Shown: positions 10,832-22,988, numbered from the stretch's first letter. The stretch is 64,000 nucleotides of DNA from Lucinisca nassula (GCA_963580285.1 OY757019.1:67075076-67139075); one strand, 5' to 3'. The notes: generated by a model not told the origin, from the sequence alone. A program made the numbers and translations.

Positions 10832-11600
10832 CAAGAGGGCCCAGAGGGCCCTGAATCGCTCACCTGAGAATCAGTGTCTCTAGTACATGCTTGGCCCAAG
10901 GGCTATACTAGGTGAAGCTTCATACCAAATATCAAAGACCTGAGCCTTGTGGTTTCAGAGAAGAAGATTTTTAAATATTTTCCCTATATAAGCCCATGTA
11001 AAACTGAAAGGGCCCTGGGGATGGGGGCATTTTTGGCCCCAGGGCTATAATTTGAACAATCTTGGTAGAGGTCCACTAGATGAAGCTTCACAACAAATAT
11101 CAAAGATCTGAGCCTTGCGGTTTCAGAGAAGATGATTTCTAAAGATTTTCCCTATAAATGCCTATGTAAACCAAAGGTCCCCGGGGCGGGGCATTTTTGG
11201 CCCTAGGGCTATAATTTGAACAATCTTGGTAGAGGTCCACTAGGTGAAGCTTCACTGCAAATATCAAAGACCTGGGCCTTGTGGTTTTTGAGAAGAAAAT
11301 TTTTTAAAGATTTTCCCTATATAAGCCTATGTAAACACAAAGGCCCCAAGGGCGGGGGCATTTCTGGCCCAAGGGCCATAATTTGAACAATCTTGGTAGA
11401 GGTCCACTAGGTGAAGCTTCACTGCAAATATCAAAGACATGGGCCTTGTGGTTTTTGAGAAGAAGATTTTTAAAGATTTTCCCTGTATAAGCCTATGTAA
11501 AACCAAAAGCCCCCGGGGCGGGGGCATTTTTGGCCCTAGGGCTATAATTTGAACAATCTTGGTAGAGGTCCTCTAGGTGAAGCTTCACACCAAATATCAA
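10832..11600 (+). mobile_element. 5' part of a type 1 hairpin element, truncated
   Basis: Starts with CAAGAGGGCCCAGAGGGCCC and runs through about four type 1 units closely matching 4988-5560, then is cut at 11600 by the head of the type 2 element (caaatatcaa|cacgagggcc). The missing 3' half has its closest match at 15531-16328, on the other side of the type 2 element, so the type 2 element may have inserted into this one. Confidence 0.65.
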
Positions 11601-14600
11601 CACGAGGGCCCAATGGCCCTATATTGCTCACCTTTGTACCAGAAAATCATTAGTGTAGGAGACCACTTGACATTGCTACATACTAAATATCTAAGCTCAG
11701 GCAAAGCGGTGTCCATGCTTATAAACCCTACTGGTTTCATTGGGCGACAGGGCTTGAGATGTAATTTCATCTCAATGTCTGGTAAAAGTCCCATAAAATT
11801 GGAAGAGACATCTCCAAAATGACCTATACAGTGTTGTCGGGGATGTAAAACCTCAAATCAAACAAAATCTGTGCCTTATGGTTTTGGAGAAAAAGATTTT
11901 TTAAGTTTTTTTCCAGTATAAGTCTATAGAAGCTAACGAGCCCTGGGGCTTGGCCAATTTTGACCCAAAGGGCATGGTTGGCAGGATTTATGTAGGCGAC
12001 CATTTTGTGTTGCTATATACTAAATATCTAAGGTCTGTACTTCATGATTTCAAAGAAGATGTTTGAAGCTTTTTCCATTGTAAGTTTGTTGGAGTTAAGG
12101 GGCCACAGGATTTGGACCCCAGGGGCATGATTGGCAGGATTCATGTAGGCGACCACTCGACATTGCTACATGCTAAATACCCAAGCTCCGGGACTTATGG
12201 TTTCAGAGAAGAAGATTTTTGAAGATTTTTTTCCCCATTTTAAGTTGTTTTTTTCTTAGGTTTTTTTTTTTTATTATAAGGGCCCTGTGGTTTCAGAGAA
12301 GAAGATTTTTGAAGTTTCTCCAATTGTAAGTCTATGGAAGCTAAAAAACCCTGGGGTGGGGCCAATTTGGATCCCAGGGGCATAACTGGCAGGATTTATG
12401 TAGGTGGCCACTTGACGTTGCTACATACTAAAATCTAAGCTCTGGGCCTTATGATTTCATAGAAGAAGATTTTTTAAGTTTTTTTCCATTATAAGTCTAT
12501 TGGAGGTGATGAGCTTAGGCGTGGCCAATTTTGACCCAAGGGGCAGGGTTAGCAGGATTTATGTAGCTGGCTATTTTATGTTGCTAGATACTAAATATCT
12601 AAGTTCTGTGCTTCACAGTTTTTTGAAGTTTTTTTCCATTATGAGTCTATGCGAGCTAAGGGGCCCCGTGGCGTGGCCCATTTTGACCCCAGGGGCATGA
12701 TTAGCAGGAAATATATAGGTGACCACTTGCCGTTGCTACATGCTATCAAGCTCTGGACCCTGTGGTTTCAGAGAAGAAGATTTTTGAAGTTTTTTTTCCA
12801 TTATGAGTCTATGGGAGCTAAGGGGGTCCAAGGGTGTGGCCCATTTGGACCCCAGGGGCATGATTGGCGGGATTTATGTAGGTGACCACTTGTCATTGCT
12901 ACATGGTAAATATCTAAGCTCTGGGCCCTGTGGTTTCAGAGAAGAAGATTTTTGAAGCTTTTTTTTCCATTATGAGTCTATAGGAGCAAAGGGGCCCCGG
13001 GGCATGGCCCTTTTGCACCCCAGGGGCATGTTTGGCAGGAATTATGTAGGTGACCACTTGCCGTTGCTACCTGCTAAATATCTAAGCTCTGGGCGCTGTG
13101 GTTTCAGAGAAGAAGATTTTTAAGTTTTTTTCCATTATGAGTCTATGGGAGCAAAGGGGCCCAGGCGCATGGCCCATTTGGAATCCAGGGGCATGATTGG
13201 CAGGAATTATGTAGGCGACCAATTGCCGTTGCTACATGCTACATTTCTAAACTATGGGCCCTGTGGTTTCAGAGAAGAAGATTTTTTAAGCTTTTTTTTT
13301 CCATTATGAGTCTATGGGAGCTAAGGGGCACCAAGGCGTGGCCCATTTGGACCCTAGGGGCATGATTGGCAGGATTTATGTAGGTGACCACTTGCCGTAG
13401 CTACATGCCAAATACCTCAGCACTGGGCCCTGGGGTTTCAGAGAAGAAGATTTTTGAAGCTTTTTTTTCCATTATGAGTCTATGGGACTAAGGGGCCCGG
13501 GGCGTGGCCCATTTGGACCCCTCGGGCATGATTGGCAGGATTTATGTAGGTGACCACTTGCCGTTGCTACGTGCTAAATATCTAAGCTCTGGGCGCTGTG
13601 GTTTCAGAGAAGAAAATATTTTAAGCTTTTTTCCATTTTGAGTCTATGGGAGCAAAGGGGCCCCGGCGCGTGGCCCATTTGGAACTCAGGGGCATGATTG
13701 GCAGGAATTATGAAGGTGACCAATTGCCGTTGCTACATGCTAAATATCTAAACTCTGGACCCTGTGGTTTCAGAGAAGAAGAGTTTTGAAGCTTTTTTTC
13801 CATTATGAGTCTATGGGAGCTAAGGGGCCCTGGGGCGTGGCCCATTTGGACCCTAGGGGCATGACTGGCAGGATTTATGTAGGTGATCACTTGCCATTGC
13901 TACATGCCAAATACCTCAGCACTGGGCCCTGTGGTTTCAGAGAAGAAGATTTTTGAAGCTTTTTTCCATTATAAGTCTATTGGAGCTAAAGGGCCCCGGG
14001 GCGTGGCCAATTTGGACGCCAGGGGCATGATTGGCAGGAATTATGTAGGTGACCACTTGCCGTTGCTACATGCTAAATATCTAAGCTCTGGGCCCTGTGG
14101 TTTCCGAAAAGATTTTTGAAGCTTTTTGTTCCATTATGAGTCTATGGGAGCGAAGGGGCCCCGGGGCGTCACCAATTTGGAACCCAGGTGCATGATTGGC
14201 AGGAATTATGTAGGTGACCACTTGCCGTTGCTACATGCTAAATATCTAAGCTCTGGGCCCTGTGGTTTCCGAAAAGATTTTTGAAGCTTTTTGTTCCATT
14301 ATGAGTCTATGGGAGCGAAGGGGCCCCGGGGCGTCACCAATTTGGAACCCAGGTGCATGATTGGCAGGAATTATGTAGGTGACCACTGGCCATTGCTACA
14401 TGCTAGATATCTAAGCTCTGGGCCCTGTGGTTTCAGAGAAGAAGATTTTTGAAGCTTTTTTTCCATTATGAGTCTATGGGAGCTAAGGGGCCCCAGGGTG
14501 TGGCCAATTTGGACCCCAGGGGCATGATTGGCAGGAATTATGTAGGTGACCACTTCCCGTTGCTACATGCCAAATATCTCAGCTCTGGGCCCTTTGGTTT

Positions 14601-15530
14601 CAGAGAAGAAGATTTTTGAAGCTTTTTTCCATTATGAGTCTATAGGAGCTAAAGGGCCCCGGGGCGTGGCCAGTTTGGACCCCAGGGGCATGATTGGCAG
14701 GAATTATGTAGGTGACCACTTGCCATTGCTACATGCAAAATATCTAAGCTATGGGCCCTGTGGTTTCTGAGAAGAAGATTTTTGAAGCTTTTTGTTCCAT
14801 TATGAGTCTATCGGAGCTAAGGGGCCCTAGGGTGTGGCCAATTTGAACCCCAGGGGCATGATTGGCAGGAATTATGTAGGTGACCACTTCTTGTTGCTAC
14901 ATGCCAAATATCTCAGCTCTGGGCCCTTTGGTTTCAGAGAAGAAGATTTTTGAAGCTTTTTTCCATTATGAGTCTATAGGAGCTATAGGGCCCTGGGGCG
15001 TGGCCCGTTTGGACCCCAGGGGCATGATTGGCAGGAATTATGTAGGTGACCACTTACCATTGCTACATGCTACATATCTAAGCTATGGGCCCTGTGGTTT
15101 CTGAAAAGATTTTTGAAGTTTTTTGTTCCATTATGAGTCTATCGGAGCGAAGGGGCCCCAGGGCGTGGCCAATTTGGACCCCAGGGGCATGATTGGCAGG
15201 AATTATGTAGGTGACCACTAGCCGTTAATACATGCTAAATATCTAAGCTCTGGGCCCTGTGGTTTCAGCGAAGAAGATATTTTAATTTTTTCCCATTGTA
15301 AGTCTATGGGAGCTATATGTTGCCATGGCAACCAGAATTACAATCTGATCAGCCCAAAAACCTTATGCAGCCTTTCCCCCTACCTGATGATGCTTCTCAT
15401 GAAATTTGATCAAGGTTGACCATGGGGTCTTAGAGATAAACTTATTTGAAATTGTCTACGGACGCACGGACGCACGACGGACAAAAAGTGATCACAAAAG
15501 CTCACCTTGTCACTACGTGACAGGTGAGTT
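11601..15530 (+). mobile_element. Hairpin element J of type 2 units
   Basis: 5' end CACGAGGGCCCAATGGCCCT then attgctcacc; 3' hairpin 15499-15530 (AGCTCACCTTG...CAGGTGAGTT). About twenty type 2 units of ~166 bp (tccattatgagtctatggga, aggggcatgattggcaggaa, accacttgccgttgctacat, gctctgggccctgtggtttc). The tail has gttgccatggcaaccagaat and an (ACGG)n-like run. Two successive units (about 14097-14430) are almost perfect copies. J is the paralogue of 43281-51797 and preserves the empty site (12250-12272) of element L. Reading frames with GAKGPRG-like peptides are by-products. Confidence 0.75.
11699..11866 (+). repeat. SINE-like element, 5'-truncated
   Basis: Shows attgggcgacagggcttgag, gatgtaatttcatctcaatg, gtaaaagtcccataaaattg and a 3' end cctcaaatcaaacaaa. 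It lies between ctaagctc and atctgtgccttatggttttg of a type 2 unit. The paralogous element has it at the same place (43379-43537), so insertion preceded the J duplication. Confidence 0.65.
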
Positions 15531-16328
15531 AAAAACCTGGGCCTTGTGGTGTCAGAGAAGCAGACTTTTAAAGATTTTCCCTATATAAGCCTATGTAAAC
15601 CCAAAGGCCCCAGGGGCGGGGGAATTTTTGGCCCTAGGGCTATAATTTGAACAATCTTGGTAGAGGTCCACTAGATGAAGCTTCACACCAAATATCAAAG
15701 ATCTGAGCATTGCGGTTTCAGAGAAGAAGATTTTTAAAGATTTTTCCTGTATAAGCCTATGTAAAACCAAAGGCCCCCAGGGCAGGGGCATTTTTGGCCC
15801 TAGGGCTATAATTTGAACAATCTTAGTAGAGGTCCACTTGGTGAAGCTTCACACCAAATATCAAAGACCTGGGCCTTGTAGTTTCAGAGAAGAAGATTTT
15901 TAAAGATTTTCCCTATATAAGCCAATGTAAACCCAAAGGCCCCAGGGGCAGGGGCATTTCTGGCCCAAGGGCCATAATTTGAACAATCTTGGTAGAGGTC
16001 CACTAGATGAAGCTTCATACCAAATATCAAAGACCTGGGCCTTGCGGTTTCAGAGAAGAAGACTTTTAAAGTTTTCATTTTAAAAATCTATTTTTAGCTC
16101 CTGTGACCTAGATGTGCAATGGACCGGAACCATTCGAACAACTTTGAAAGGGGGCCACCTAAGGATCATTCCTGTGAAGTTTGGTTTATGTCCAATCAGT
16201 GGTTTAGGAGATGTCGTTTGAAGAAAAAGTTTACGCACGCACACCTGCACACACACCTAAACGCATGACGAACTACGGACAAAAAGTGATCCCAAAAGCT
16301 CACCTCGTCACTATGTGACAGGTGAGCT
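15531..16328 (+). mobile_element. 3' part of a type 1 hairpin element
   Basis: About three type 1 units and the single-copy tail, ending in the hairpin 16297-16328 (AGCTCACCTCG...CAGGTGAGCT). It has no 5' head of its own. Matches 5424-6221. Confidence 0.7.
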
Positions 16329-16864
16329 AAAAATATAATCTGCACTATGATGTTTTAAGCCTGCATAAAACCAGTGGGCCCCGGCACAAGAAATTTTTGG
16401 CCCCAGCACTATAATTTTAACAATCTTAGTAGGGGTCCACTAGATGAAGCTTCATACCAAATATCAAAGACCTGGGCCATCAGAGAAGAAGATTTTTAAA
16501 TATTTTCTCTATATATTCCTATGTAAAAAAATCAAAGGAACCCGGGAAGGGGGGCATTTTTGGCCCCAGCACAAAAATTTGAACAATCTTGGTAGGGATC
16601 CACTAGATGAAACTTCGTACCAAATATCAAAGACCTGGGCCTTATGGTTTAAGAGAAGAAGATTTTTTAAGTTTTCATTAAAAAAATCTATTTTTGGCCC
16701 CTGTGACCTTGATGTGCAGCAGACCAGAACCAGTTGAACAACTTTGAAAAGGGTCCACCTAAGGATCATTCCTGTGAAGTTTGGTCAAAATCCTATCAGT
16801 GGTTTAGGAGATGTCGTCTGAAGAAATTGTTTACCAGGGGTGACAGACAAAAAGTGATCCTTAT
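16329..16864 (+). repeat. Retrozyme fragment, type 1 units and truncated tail
   Basis: Duplicate of 6222-6757: aaaatataatctgcactatg fragment, two to three type 1 units, and a tail that stops at gtgatcc without its hairpin. Confidence 0.65.
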
Positions 16865-18338
16865 ACTAGACAAAAGTGCCCAGTGGGGCACGTATACCCC
16901 CGGCCAGTGCCATCACCTCAGCTGAAAATAGCAATGTCAAAAGCTTCTTTGCATATACAGGCCATATTCCATAGAATTGCCATTTTCAAGATTCAAAGGG
17001 CAATAACTCTGAAAGTAGGAAAGCAAGAGTTATGGTTCATGTGTTCTGCATGTCGTCTCATGGTGTTCAACATTCGTGAGGAGTTTCATGAAAATATGTC
17101 AAGAAGTTTAAAAGTGATGGAGAAGACATGAAGATGTTAGCAGACACATAATTTACAATCTTCAAAGGGAAATAATTTGTAATGTATGCAAACAAGAGTT
17201 ATGATTCTTGTGTTCTGCCCCTCCTATTATCTTGCTTAACATTTGTTTGAAGTTTCATGAAATTATCTCAAATGGTTTTAAAGTTACAGAGCGGACACAA
17301 GTGTATGGTAAAACTCATAATATTCAAAGGGCAATAACTCGGAAAGTAGGAAAGCAAGAGTTATGGTTCATGTGTTCTGCATGTCGTCTCATGGTGTTTA
17401 ACATTTATGTGAACATTCTTGAAAATATATCAAGCGGTTGAAAAGATATGGAGCGGACACGAATGCAAGTTTAAACATACAAAGGGCAATAACTCTGAAA
17501 GTAGAAAAGCAAGAGTTTTGGTTCATGTGTTCTGCACATCGTCTCATGGTGTTTAACATTTATGTGAAGTTTCATGAAAATATATCAAGCGGTTGAAAAG
17601 TTATGGAGCGGACAAGAAAATGCAAGTTAAAACATACAAAGGGCAATAACTCTGAAAGTAGAAAAGCAAGAGTTACAGTTCATGTGTTCTGCACGTCGTC
17701 TCATGGTGTTTAACATTTATGTGAAGTTTCATGAAAATATGACAAGCAGTTGAAAAGTTATAGAGCGGACATGAAAATGCAAGTTAAATCATACAAAGGG
17801 CAATAACTCTGAAAGTAGAAAAGCAAGAGTTATGGTTCATGTGTTCTGCACGTCGTCTGATGGTGTTTAACATTTATGTGAACATTCTTGAAAATATATC
17901 AAGCGGTTGAAAAGTTATGGAGCGGACACGAATGCAAGTTTAAACATACAAAGGGCAATAACTCTGAAAGTAGAAAAGCAAGAGTTACGGTTAATGTGTT
18001 CTGCACGTCGTCTCATGGTGTTTAATATTTATGTGAAGTTTCATGAAAATATATCAAGCGGTTGAAAAGTTAAGGAGCGGACACGAAAATGCAAGTTAAA
18101 ACATACAAAGGGCAATAACTCCAAAAGTAGAAAAGCAAGCGTTACAGTTCATGTATTCTGCACGTCGTCTCATGGTGTTTAACATTTATGTGAAGTTTCA
18201 TGAAAATATGTCAAGCAGTTTAAAAGCTATGGAGCGGACACGAAAATGTTAACAGACACACAAACACACACACAAACACACAGAAAATATGAAAACTATA
18301 TACCCCCTATGGCATACTCCGTATGCTGGGGGTATAAT
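16865..18338 (+). mobile_element. Hairpin element H, second copy
   Basis: Paralogue of 6758-8233: GTGCCCAGTGGGGCAC head with GTATACCCCCGGCC tag, ~157-bp units, and hairpin 18297-18336 (TATATACCCCC ... GGGGGTATA) after (ACAC)n. The order of variant units differs slightly from copy A, consistent with unit exchange after the duplication. Confidence 0.75.
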
Positions 18339-18344
18339 AAAACA

Positions 18345-20672
18345 CAAGAGGGCCATGATGGCCCTGGATCGCTCACCTGATCCATAGAGTAACAAGTGGG
18401 CCCCGGGGAGGGTCATTATTGATCCCAGGGCTATAATGTGCATAATGTTGAGGGAGGTCTAAAAAGGTGAAGCTTCATACCAAATATCAACAAAGGCTAT
18501 AATTTGAACAATCTTGGCAAAGGTCCACTAGATGGAGCTACACACCAAATATCAAAGACCTGGGCCTTGCGGTTTCAGAGAAGAAATTTTTTTTTTAAAG
18601 ATTTTACCTATATAAGCCTATGTAAAACCAAATGGCCCCAGAGCAGGGGGCACTTTTTGCCTCATGGCTATAATTTAAACAATCTTGATAGAGGTCCACT
18701 AGATGACGCTTCACACCAAATATTAAAGACCTGGGCCTTGCTGTTTCAGAGAAGAAGATGTTCAAAAAATATCTTTATATATATAAGACTATTTAAAACC
18801 AAAGGGCCGCGGGACGGGGGCATTTGTGGCTCTGGGGCTATAATGTGAACAATCTTGGTAGAGGTCCACTAGATGAAGCTCCATACCAAATATCAAAGAC
18901 ATGGGCCTTGCAGTTTCGGAGAAGATTTTTAAAGATTTCCCTTTATAAGTCTATGTAAAACCAAAGGGTCTCGGGGAGGGGGCATTTTTGGCCCAAGGGC
19001 TATAATTTGGACAATCTTGATAGAGGTCCAAAAGATGAAATTTCACACCAAATATCAAAGACCTAGGCCTTGTGGTTTCACAGAAGAAGATTTTTAAAGA
19101 TTTTCCCTAACTAAGTCTATGTAAAACCAAAGGGCCCTGAGACGGGGGCATTTTTGGTCCCAGCACTATAATTCAAACAATCTCAGTAGGGGTCCACTAG
19201 ATGAAGCTACATACCAAATATCTAAGACCTGGGCCTTGCAGTTTCAGAGAAGAAGATGTCTAAAGATTTTCTCTATATAAAGCACATGTAAAATCAAAGG
19301 GTTTCGGAGCGGGTGCATTTTTGGCCCCGGGGCTATAATTTGAACCATCTGGGTAGAGGTTTACAAGATGAAGCTTCATACCATATATCAAAGACCTGGG
19401 CATTGCGGTTTCAGAGAAGAAGATTTTTAAAGATTTTCCCTACATAAGCCCATGTAAAGAAAATCAAAGGGCCCCGTTGCGGGGGCATTTTGGCCCAAGC
19501 ACTATACAGTCCAACCTGTGTTAAGCAAGCACCTCGGGGATAATGAAAATGTGCTTGCTTAAGACAGGTGCTTGCTTAATACAGTCAAATTTTAATGCAT
19601 TTGCCTTTTTCGGGAACTAAATGCCTGCTTGCTTACGACAGGTTGCTTGCTTAATAGAGGTGGCCACTAAGACAGGTTTGACTGTAATTTGAACAATCTT
19701 GGTAGCTGTCCACAAGATGAAGCTTCATACCAAATAGCAAAGACCTGGGCCTTGCGGTTTCAGAGAAGAAGATTTTCCCTATATAAGCCCATGTAAAATC
19801 AAAGGGCCCCAGGGCGGGGGCATTTTGGCCCCAGTACTATAATTTGAACAATCTTGGTAGGGGTCCATTAGATGAAGCTTCATACCAAATATCAAAGACC
19901 TGGGCCTTGCGGTTTAGAGAAGAAATTTTTTAAAGATTTTCCCTATATAAGCCCATGTAAAACCAAAGGGCACCAGGGCGGGGGCATTTTTGGCCCCAGC
20001 ACTATAATTTGAACAATCTTGGTAGGGGTCCACCAGATGAAGCTTCATACCAAATATCAAAGATCTGGGCCTTAAGGTTTCAGAGAAGAAGATTTTTAAA
20101 GATTTTCCCTTTATACGCCCATGTAAAATCAAAGGGCCCCAGGGCGGGGGCATTTTTAGCCCCAGCACTATAATTTGAACAATCTTGGTAGGAGTCCACT
20201 AGATGAAGCTCTAAACCAAATATCAAAGACCTGGGCCTTGCGGTTTCAGAGAAGATGATTTTTTTAGATTGTCCCAATATAAGCCCATGTTAAACCAAAG
20301 GGCCCCGGGGAGGGGGCATTTTTGGCCCCAGCACTATAATTTGAACAATCTTGGTAGGGGTCCACTAGATAGAGCTTCATTCAAATATCAAAGACCTGGG
20401 CCTTGTGGTTTCCGAGAAGGAGATTTTTTAAGTTTTCGCTGAAAAAAATCTATTTTTGGCTCCTGTGACCCAGATGTGCAACGGGCCGGAACCATTTGAA
20501 CAAGTTTGAAAGGGGACCACCTAAGGATCATTCCTGTGAAGTTTGGTCAAAATCTGATCAGTGGTTTAAGAGGAGATGTCGTTTGAAGAAATTGTTTACG
20601 CACGGACGCAGGATGGATGATGGACAAAAAGTGATCCCAAAAGCTCACCTTGTCACTACGTGACGGTGACTT
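18345..20672 (+). mobile_element. Type 1 hairpin element, second copy, with MITE insertion
   Basis: Head CAAGAGGGCCATGATGGCCC; 3' hairpin 20642-20672 is decayed (right arm GGTGACTT instead of GGTGAGCT). Type 1 units as in 8239-10566 plus one extra unit. Interrupted at 19507-19684 by a TA-flanked inverted-repeat element. Confidence 0.75.
19507..19684. mobile_element. 178-bp MITE with TA target duplication
   Basis: Starts CAGTCCAACCTGTGTTAAG and ends, in reverse complement, CAGTCAAACCTGTCTTAG, giving imperfect terminal inverted repeats. TA flanks both sides (19505-19506 and 19685-19686), and the uninterrupted site gcactataatttgaacaatc exists many times in the surrounding units, so the boundaries are exact. 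The TIR text and TA target fit the Tc1/mariner/pogo superfamily. The interior has several inverted gcttgctta motifs and no coding sequence. Confidence 0.85.
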
Positions 20673-20943
20673 AAAAATATAATCTGCACTATGATGAAGT
20701 ACGGGGAGACGTTTTACGGCCGCCACACAGCACTACACAAGTTACAGTGTCGTAAAATAAATGAAAAAGGTTCACTTTGGAAGCAAAGAATACATATTAG
20801 AATGAAAACCGGAAACTCGGTTTTATTGAGTTTCTTCATAAACAGCACTGTTGTCTGCAAGGCTGAATACGCCCCCTAGCATCAATTTCAGTGGTACTTG
20901 ATTTTCAAATTACTAGCAATGGACTTGATGGGTCCAAAGAAAA
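20673..20943 (-). mobile_element. Retrozyme derivative lacking the hammerhead, second copy
   Basis: Matches 10567-10831 with few differences, including the same internal deletion, so the deletion predates the segmental duplication. A fresh unit start (aaaatataatctgcac) follows immediately at 20944. Confidence 0.7.
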
Positions 20944-21142
20944 TAAAAATATAATCTGCACTATGATGTCTTAAGCCTGCATTAAACCAGTGGGCCCCAG
21001 CACGGGGGCATTTTTGGCCCCAGGGCTATAATTTGAACAAACTTTGTAGAGGTCAACTAGATAAAGCTTCATATCAAATATCAAAGACCTGGGCCTTCTG
21101 GTTTCAGACAAGAAGATTTTTAAAGGTTTTCGATCCCTATAT

Positions 21143-21446
21143 AAATATGTTCTATAAAAGGGTTATCCTTTGGAAGAAAGGAATACACCACAGAACTGAA
21201 AAATATGGAGTGTTCATGTTTTCTGGGCCAGACTAGCTAGTTTCGGCCAATTAGGCCTCATCAGTGACCCTCAGATATTTTCAGAATACTACGCTGAAAT
21301 CAATGATCCCAAAGGACAAGAAAATATAATCTACACTATGATGTAGGGCACGGAGACGTTTTACCGCCCCCACACATTCTCACACACCAGCTGTAGTGAA
21401 GTTAAATATGTTCTATACAAGGGTTATCCTTTGGAAGCAAGGAATA
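21143..21446 (-). mobile_element. Retrozyme-like element, 261-nt unit, partial dimer
   Basis: aaatatgttctataaaaggg begins at 21143 and the second copy at 21404, a 261-bp period, followed by ~43 bp of the second unit. Contains a complete minus-strand hammerhead (21225-21270) and the marker aaaatataatctacactatg (21322). Flanks are ccctatata on the left and agcctatgtaaaaccag on the right, i.e. the same position in a type 1 unit as the insertion at 8999. Confidence 0.85.
21225..21270 (-). ncRNA. Type I hammerhead ribozyme (GUC cleavage site)
   Basis: Minus-strand order: stem I GGGUCA, core CUGAUGA, stem II GGCC-loop UAAUU-GGCC, core GAA, stem III ACUAGCUAGU, cleavage C, stem I strand UGGCCC. Stem II is fully Watson-Crick here; its counterpart at 9081-9126 has a G-U pair, so the pairing is conserved through a base change. 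Predicted cleavage between plus positions 21231 and 21230. Confidence 0.93.
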
Positions 21447-22988
21447 AGCCTATGTAAAACCAGTGGGTCCCGGTGTGAGGCCATTTTTAGCCCCATTACT
21501 ATAATTTGAACAATCTTCATAGTGGTCCACTGGATGAAGCTTCATACCAAATATCACAGACCTGAGCCTTGCGGTTTCAGACAAGAAGAGTTTCAAAGGT
21601 TTTCCCTATCATAAGCCTGCATAAAACCAGTGCGCACCGGCGTGTGGCATTTTTGGCCCCAGGGCTATAATTTGAACAACCTTGGTAGAGGTCCTCTAGA
21701 TGAAGCTTCATACCAAATATCAAAGACCTGGGCCTTCTGGTTTCAGCTAAGAAGATTTTTAATGGTTTTCCGTATATAAGCGTATGTAAAACCAGTGGGC
21801 CTCAGTGTGGGGCCATTTTTTGCCCCAGGGCTATAATCTGAACAATATTCGTAGCGGTCCACTAGATGAAGCTTCATACCAAATATCAAAGACCTGGGCC
21901 TCCTGGTTTCAAACAAGAATATTTTCAAAGGATTTCCCTATATAAGCCTATGTAAAACCAGTGGGCTCCAGCGCTGGGGCATTTTTGGCCCCAGGGCTAC
22001 AATTTGAACAATCTTGGTAGTGGTCCACTACCAAATATCAAAGACCTGGGCCTTACGGTTTCAGAGAAGAAGATTTTAAAGATTTTCCCTATATAAGTCT
22101 ATGTAAAACCAAAGGGCCCGGGGGCGGGGGCATTTTCCGTCCCAGGGCTATAAATTGAATAATCTTGATAGAGGTCCACCAGATGAAGCTTCATACCAAA
22201 TATCAAAGACCTGGGCTTCTGGTTTCAGACAAGAAGATTTTTAAAGCTTTTTCCCTATATAAGCCTATGTGAACTGGTGGGCCCCGGCACGGGCCCATTT
22301 TTGGCACCCTGGCTATAATTTGAATAATTGAGGTAGAGGTCCACTAGATGAAGCTTCAAACCAAATATAAAAGACCTCGGACTTCTGGTTCAGAGAATTA
22401 GATTTTTAAAGCTTTTTCCCTATATAAGTCTATGTATAACCGATGGGCCACGGTGCGGGGGCATTTTTGGCTACAGTGCTATAATTTGAACAATCTTTGT
22501 ATAGGTCCACTAGATGAACCAAATATCAAAGACCTTGGACTTCTGGTTTCAGACAAGAAGATTTTTAAAGCTTTTTTCCGTATATAAGCCTATGTAAAAC
22601 TGGAGGACCTCGGAGCGGGGGGCAGTTTTGACCCCAGGGCTACAATTTGAACAATCTTAGTAGAGGTCCACTAGATGAAGCTTCATACCAAATATCAAAG
22701 ACTTGGGCCTTCAAGAAGATTTTTAAAGGATTTTCTTATTTTCCCCTTTTTCGTTGCCATGGCAACCAGAGTTCTGCATGGAATGGAATTCTTTGAACAA
22801 CTTTGAGAGAGGACCACCCAAAGATCATTTCTGCCAAGTTTGGTCAAAATCTGTTCAGTGGTTTTGGAGGTGTTTAAAGGAATTGTGGATGGACAGACAT
22901 ACATACCGAAGGAGGGACGACGGCGACGACGACAGACTGTGACCGATCACGATAGCACCCCCGGAGCCTTCGGCTAAGGTGAGCTAAT

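Larger units (their letters stand above)
15531..20943 (+). repeat. Segmental duplication, copy B (~5.4 kb)
   Basis: Collinear with 5424-10831. The left junction is abrupt (gtgagtt|aaaaacctgggcc), where the type 2 element ends; the right end is where the retrozyme derivative meets aaaatataatctgcac (20944). It carries a private MITE insertion and one extra type 1 unit, and lacks the retrozyme at 8999-9332. Confidence 0.85.
20944..22988 (+). mobile_element. Array of diverged type 1 units with 3' hairpin
   Basis: After a 25-bp retrozyme fragment, about eleven type 1 units follow with a distinctive variant (aaaaccagtgggcccc, cttctggtttcagacaagaa). The tail (22745-22950) has gttgccatggcaaccagagt and a (GACGACGAC) run, closed by a hairpin around 22952-22988 (CCCGGAGCCTTCGGCTAAGG, then tgagctaa). 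No 5' head is recognisable. The retrozyme 21143-21446 is inserted within it. The same variant unit and hairpin type occur at 38492-40057. Confidence 0.65.
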
